Shown here: one piece after another, positions 61,523 to 64,000 of the stretch | Layout of the letters: each line of letters begins with the position of its first letter | How positions within the stretch are numbered: position 1 is the stretch's first letter | Source: Tubiluchus corallicola | Lineage: Eukaryota; Priapulida; Priapulimorpha; Priapulimorphida; Tubiluchidae | Length of the DNA: 64,000 nt | Assembly: GCA_030141605.1 (NCBI GenBank) | Contig: JAQGDQ010000562.1 | Coordinates: forward strand, 62,001-126,000 | Direction: 5' to 3' | Notes under the pieces: model-generated | Seen by the model: the letters and a program-made list of their open reading frames with translations, nothing else | Databases searched by the model: none | Told to the model about the DNA's origin: nothing | Position numbers and translations under genes: made by a program

Positions 61523-63602
61523 CAGTGGCGTGCAATTCATGCAGGCAACGCATGCACTGCATGCCTTCTAATTCCCAAAAAATAATTACGATGAAAAAAG
61601 CACTTATAAATGTTTCTAATAATTATTGCTAATATTTATTAACATTTTACGCTCCTATAGTATTATAGTGTCGGTAGGCTATAGGTTTTGCAAAATCATT
61701 ACACTACGCAAGCGACACAGCTGTGTCCATTCACGGTATTTTCCAATGTGAAAGCACACTCATTACAATTTAGACCGGGAGCTTGAAGGCATGGCTTAAT
61801 CGAAACTTGTCCAATCACAATTAACCTCAGCATTGCTTTTATCCCAAGCTTATCCACGAGAGAAATGACGTTCATTCAAGTTGGGTTTTCGTTGCCCAGC
61901 TACACCCTGAATGCATCACGTGGTTTGTTTGAGCCATTGTTTAATACGTACTGTAGTTGGTCGAGTTCTTTACAGCTCCTGCAGAGTGCCAGTCTACTAG
62001 ATCATAATTGACGTGGCATCTACCTGTTTCATAAATTACTATAGTGTTTAGACTTTTCATTCTGTTAATTTCAGTATTCAGTGCATCAGTATTTGCATTG
62101 CTTTAGCATAGTCATCCCGATCATAGGACTTTAGTGTAATGCAGTAGTTGGACTTCAGTATGCGAGAACTGCATGTGTGGTAAGCATTTGTTTTACATCG
62201 TTTTTAAATTAACATATTTTTAATTAGCTGGGTTATCAGGGATATAAGACTGCATCATTGAAATTGAATTATACTACTTAATTGTAGATTAGATCTGTGT
62301 CAGTTACAATAAATACCTGATGTAATGTGACTCTCCCGATTTGGAATTTTTAATTGAGATTTCAGTGATAATTTCCCTTTCTCCCAATTTGCCTCCCAGT
62401 TGCTACCTCAACCTAAACATAATAATAAAAACTTCGACCGCTCTGAGATAGAATTTCCTTTCTCCTTGCAGGAAATAGAATCGCCCATCGACGATCCTAG
62501 ACAATGTGAAAAAAATTGTCTGGGAATGCAGCAGGGTAGCACAGTGGGTGTGATGTGCCACTGCACTTACTTAGCTGCCCTAATGCAACGTGGCAGATTA
62601 AAGCAATATTCTGTGATTCACGCTAGGCTTTTGACTTATGGGGCCACTAAATTTAGCAAATTTCACCCAGTTTATGATGACAAGTTACTTGGCAATATGG
62701 CAAGCCCCTGTCAAATTGCTAAGAGACAATTGAGTTTTAATACATTTATACCCAACCACATTTTAGACATGTTAAGATTCATGAGTAAAATTCAAAGGTT
62801 TACAGCAGTCTTTTTTCTCGGGTAACTTGTTTGCACATTAGGACAAAAAGCCATAAAAGTTTTCCTAAATTTTCCTTTCCAAGCTTCAGAGCTTATAGTT
62901 TGGTCGTACTACTTTGCATTTCCACATTACCAATCAGTCAATTTTGTATGTGCGTAAACCACTTTTAATAGATAAGTGAACTTAGTTTAGAGATCGCTTA
63001 TCTGTCTCAAATGTAAGGAAACTATTATTATTATTATTATTTTACTGTAATTATCAAGTGCTGTAGAAATGTCATTCATTTGAATGAATGAGCTGCACCA
63101 GGCTTTCATGTAAGGTTGACCAACCTTTCAGCTACTACTGGCCAACGGTTATTTATCTTTGTTTATTTCTAGTTTTCTACATATAACAAAATAATACCAC
63201 AACAGAAATTTATTATCTGTATCCGGAATTGTTGCTTTGGTAAATTAATGGTTTTCATGTAGGTTAAAACTTGGTTGTATAATACTTTGTTAAGTATTTT
63301 AGGTAAGCCCTGGATAACAGAAACAGAATGAGGCCCATAATTTGTTGTTTTATCCATAGGGCTGCTGAATTTCAAATGACTACAATATATTCTCTATGTT
63401 AGCTACAAAAGTTATAGATTAATTTGCATAAAAATTGACTTATTATAAATACATTTTTCACATTTGTGTACCAAAATTTAGATCTCATTTGAGGCCTCCA
63501 CAATACCCTTATATACAGGAAAATGTGTCGGTGGTCGGGGCTCCGTCTCCAGACCCCCTAGCTGGTTGCATGCCTTGTTCCACGACCCACTGCATGCCAC
63601 TG
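61523..63602. mobile_element. 2.1-kb hAT-like element upstream of ZDHHC17
   Basis: The left end CAGTGGCGTGCA and the right end (reverse complement CAGTGGCATGCA) are 12-base inverted repeats with one mismatch, with GCATGCA words repeated subterminally. The flanking octamers GCCTCCAT (61515-61522) and GTCTCCAT (63603-63610) differ at one base. The interior holds an open stretch of 142 codons (62400-62825) that I cannot match to a hAT transposase. CAGTG ends plus an 8-bp duplication support hAT. Confidence 0.75.
62400..62825 (+). other. Unidentified open stretch inside hAT-like element
   Basis: An open frame of about 141 codons beginning at a non-ATG codon after an acceptor-like CAG. It is not low complexity (for example ATKFSKFHPVYDDKLLGN) and ends at a stop. 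It may be a decayed exon of the element's own protein or captured sequence. No domain recognised. Confidence 0.25.
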
Positions 63603-63610
63603 GTCTCCAT

Positions 63611-64000
63611 TGATCTACAAACTATGAAATTTTATTGCACATATATATCGTGTTACAGCCACATCAAAAGAGAAAAACTGAAATAGTAATTAATTAAGTA
63701 GTTTGAGGGGAGTATACGATCATATGGTCATTTGCACACTCCACTTGAGAAGTGATCAAATGGATTGAGAAGTGATTTGGCAGTTGCAGGAAGATAATTC
63801 ATTGCAACTCTGAATCACATCAATACAACAACAAATTGTATACAACGACAAACAAAATAAAACGCTCCTTTCTTAGTATAGTTCTAAAAAATTTTGCGGA
63901 ACAATATTTAAGATAGGGGAAAATTATCTTGCTAAGCATCACAGTTTTAAATCACTTAACTCCACATGTTCTTACTGGGTATGACTATGAGTGTGTAATA
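63611..64000. other. Right edge, nothing recognised
   Basis: AT-rich sequence without gene, repeat array or transposon end that I can support. Confidence 0.5.

Overview
The window is AT-rich eukaryotic DNA, almost certainly from an invertebrate animal. Its genes are split by GT-AG introns. Four complete, metazoan-conserved protein genes can be assembled exon by exon: a NEK6/7-type mitotic kinase (+, coding 7329-12283), a full-length BRD4-type BET bromodomain protein (-, coding 45564-16315, 26 coding exons), the tRNA wybutosine enzyme TYW3 (+, coding 47237-56522, 7 exons) and an intronless ZDHHC17/HIP14-like palmitoyltransferase (-, 61374-59632). In every spliced model the reading frame is kept across all junctions: 300 aa for NEK, 1211 aa for BET and 199 aa for TYW3.

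Layout: 1-7309 has no confirmed gene and holds a 30-bp minisatellite (4161-4795), a 49-bp minisatellite (5062-5356) and one weak candidate exon. NEK and BET converge on 12.3-16.3 kb, with a 31-bp minisatellite between their 3' ends. BET occupies 16.3-45.6 kb and its introns are full of short non-autonomous DNA transposons. BET and TYW3 are divergent across a 1.65-kb interval with E-box and CCAAT-like motifs. TYW3 runs to about 56.6 kb. ZDHHC17 lies on the other strand, and a 2.1-kb hAT-like element begins about 120 bp upstream of its first exon.

All four genes have a 3' splice acceptor only 10-29 nt upstream of the start codon. That is the pattern expected of spliced-leader trans-splicing, although ordinary 5'UTR introns would look the same. 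Trans-splicing together with the gene set would fit a tunicate or another trans-splicing invertebrate such as a cnidarian or ctenophore. The species cannot be fixed from the sequence alone.

The four genes are unrelated housekeeping or regulatory genes (mitotic kinase, acetyl-chromatin reader, tRNA modification, protein palmitoylation), so they form no operon or pathway. The most unusual structure is a 69-bp tandem array in BET intron 7. It starts exactly at the exon 7 splice donor and re-creates that donor 16 repeats (1104 bp) downstream. The interval is stop-free and in frame, so use of the distal donor would insert 368 codons just before bromodomain 2. At least six transposon insertions still show recognisable target-site duplications, and several are nested.
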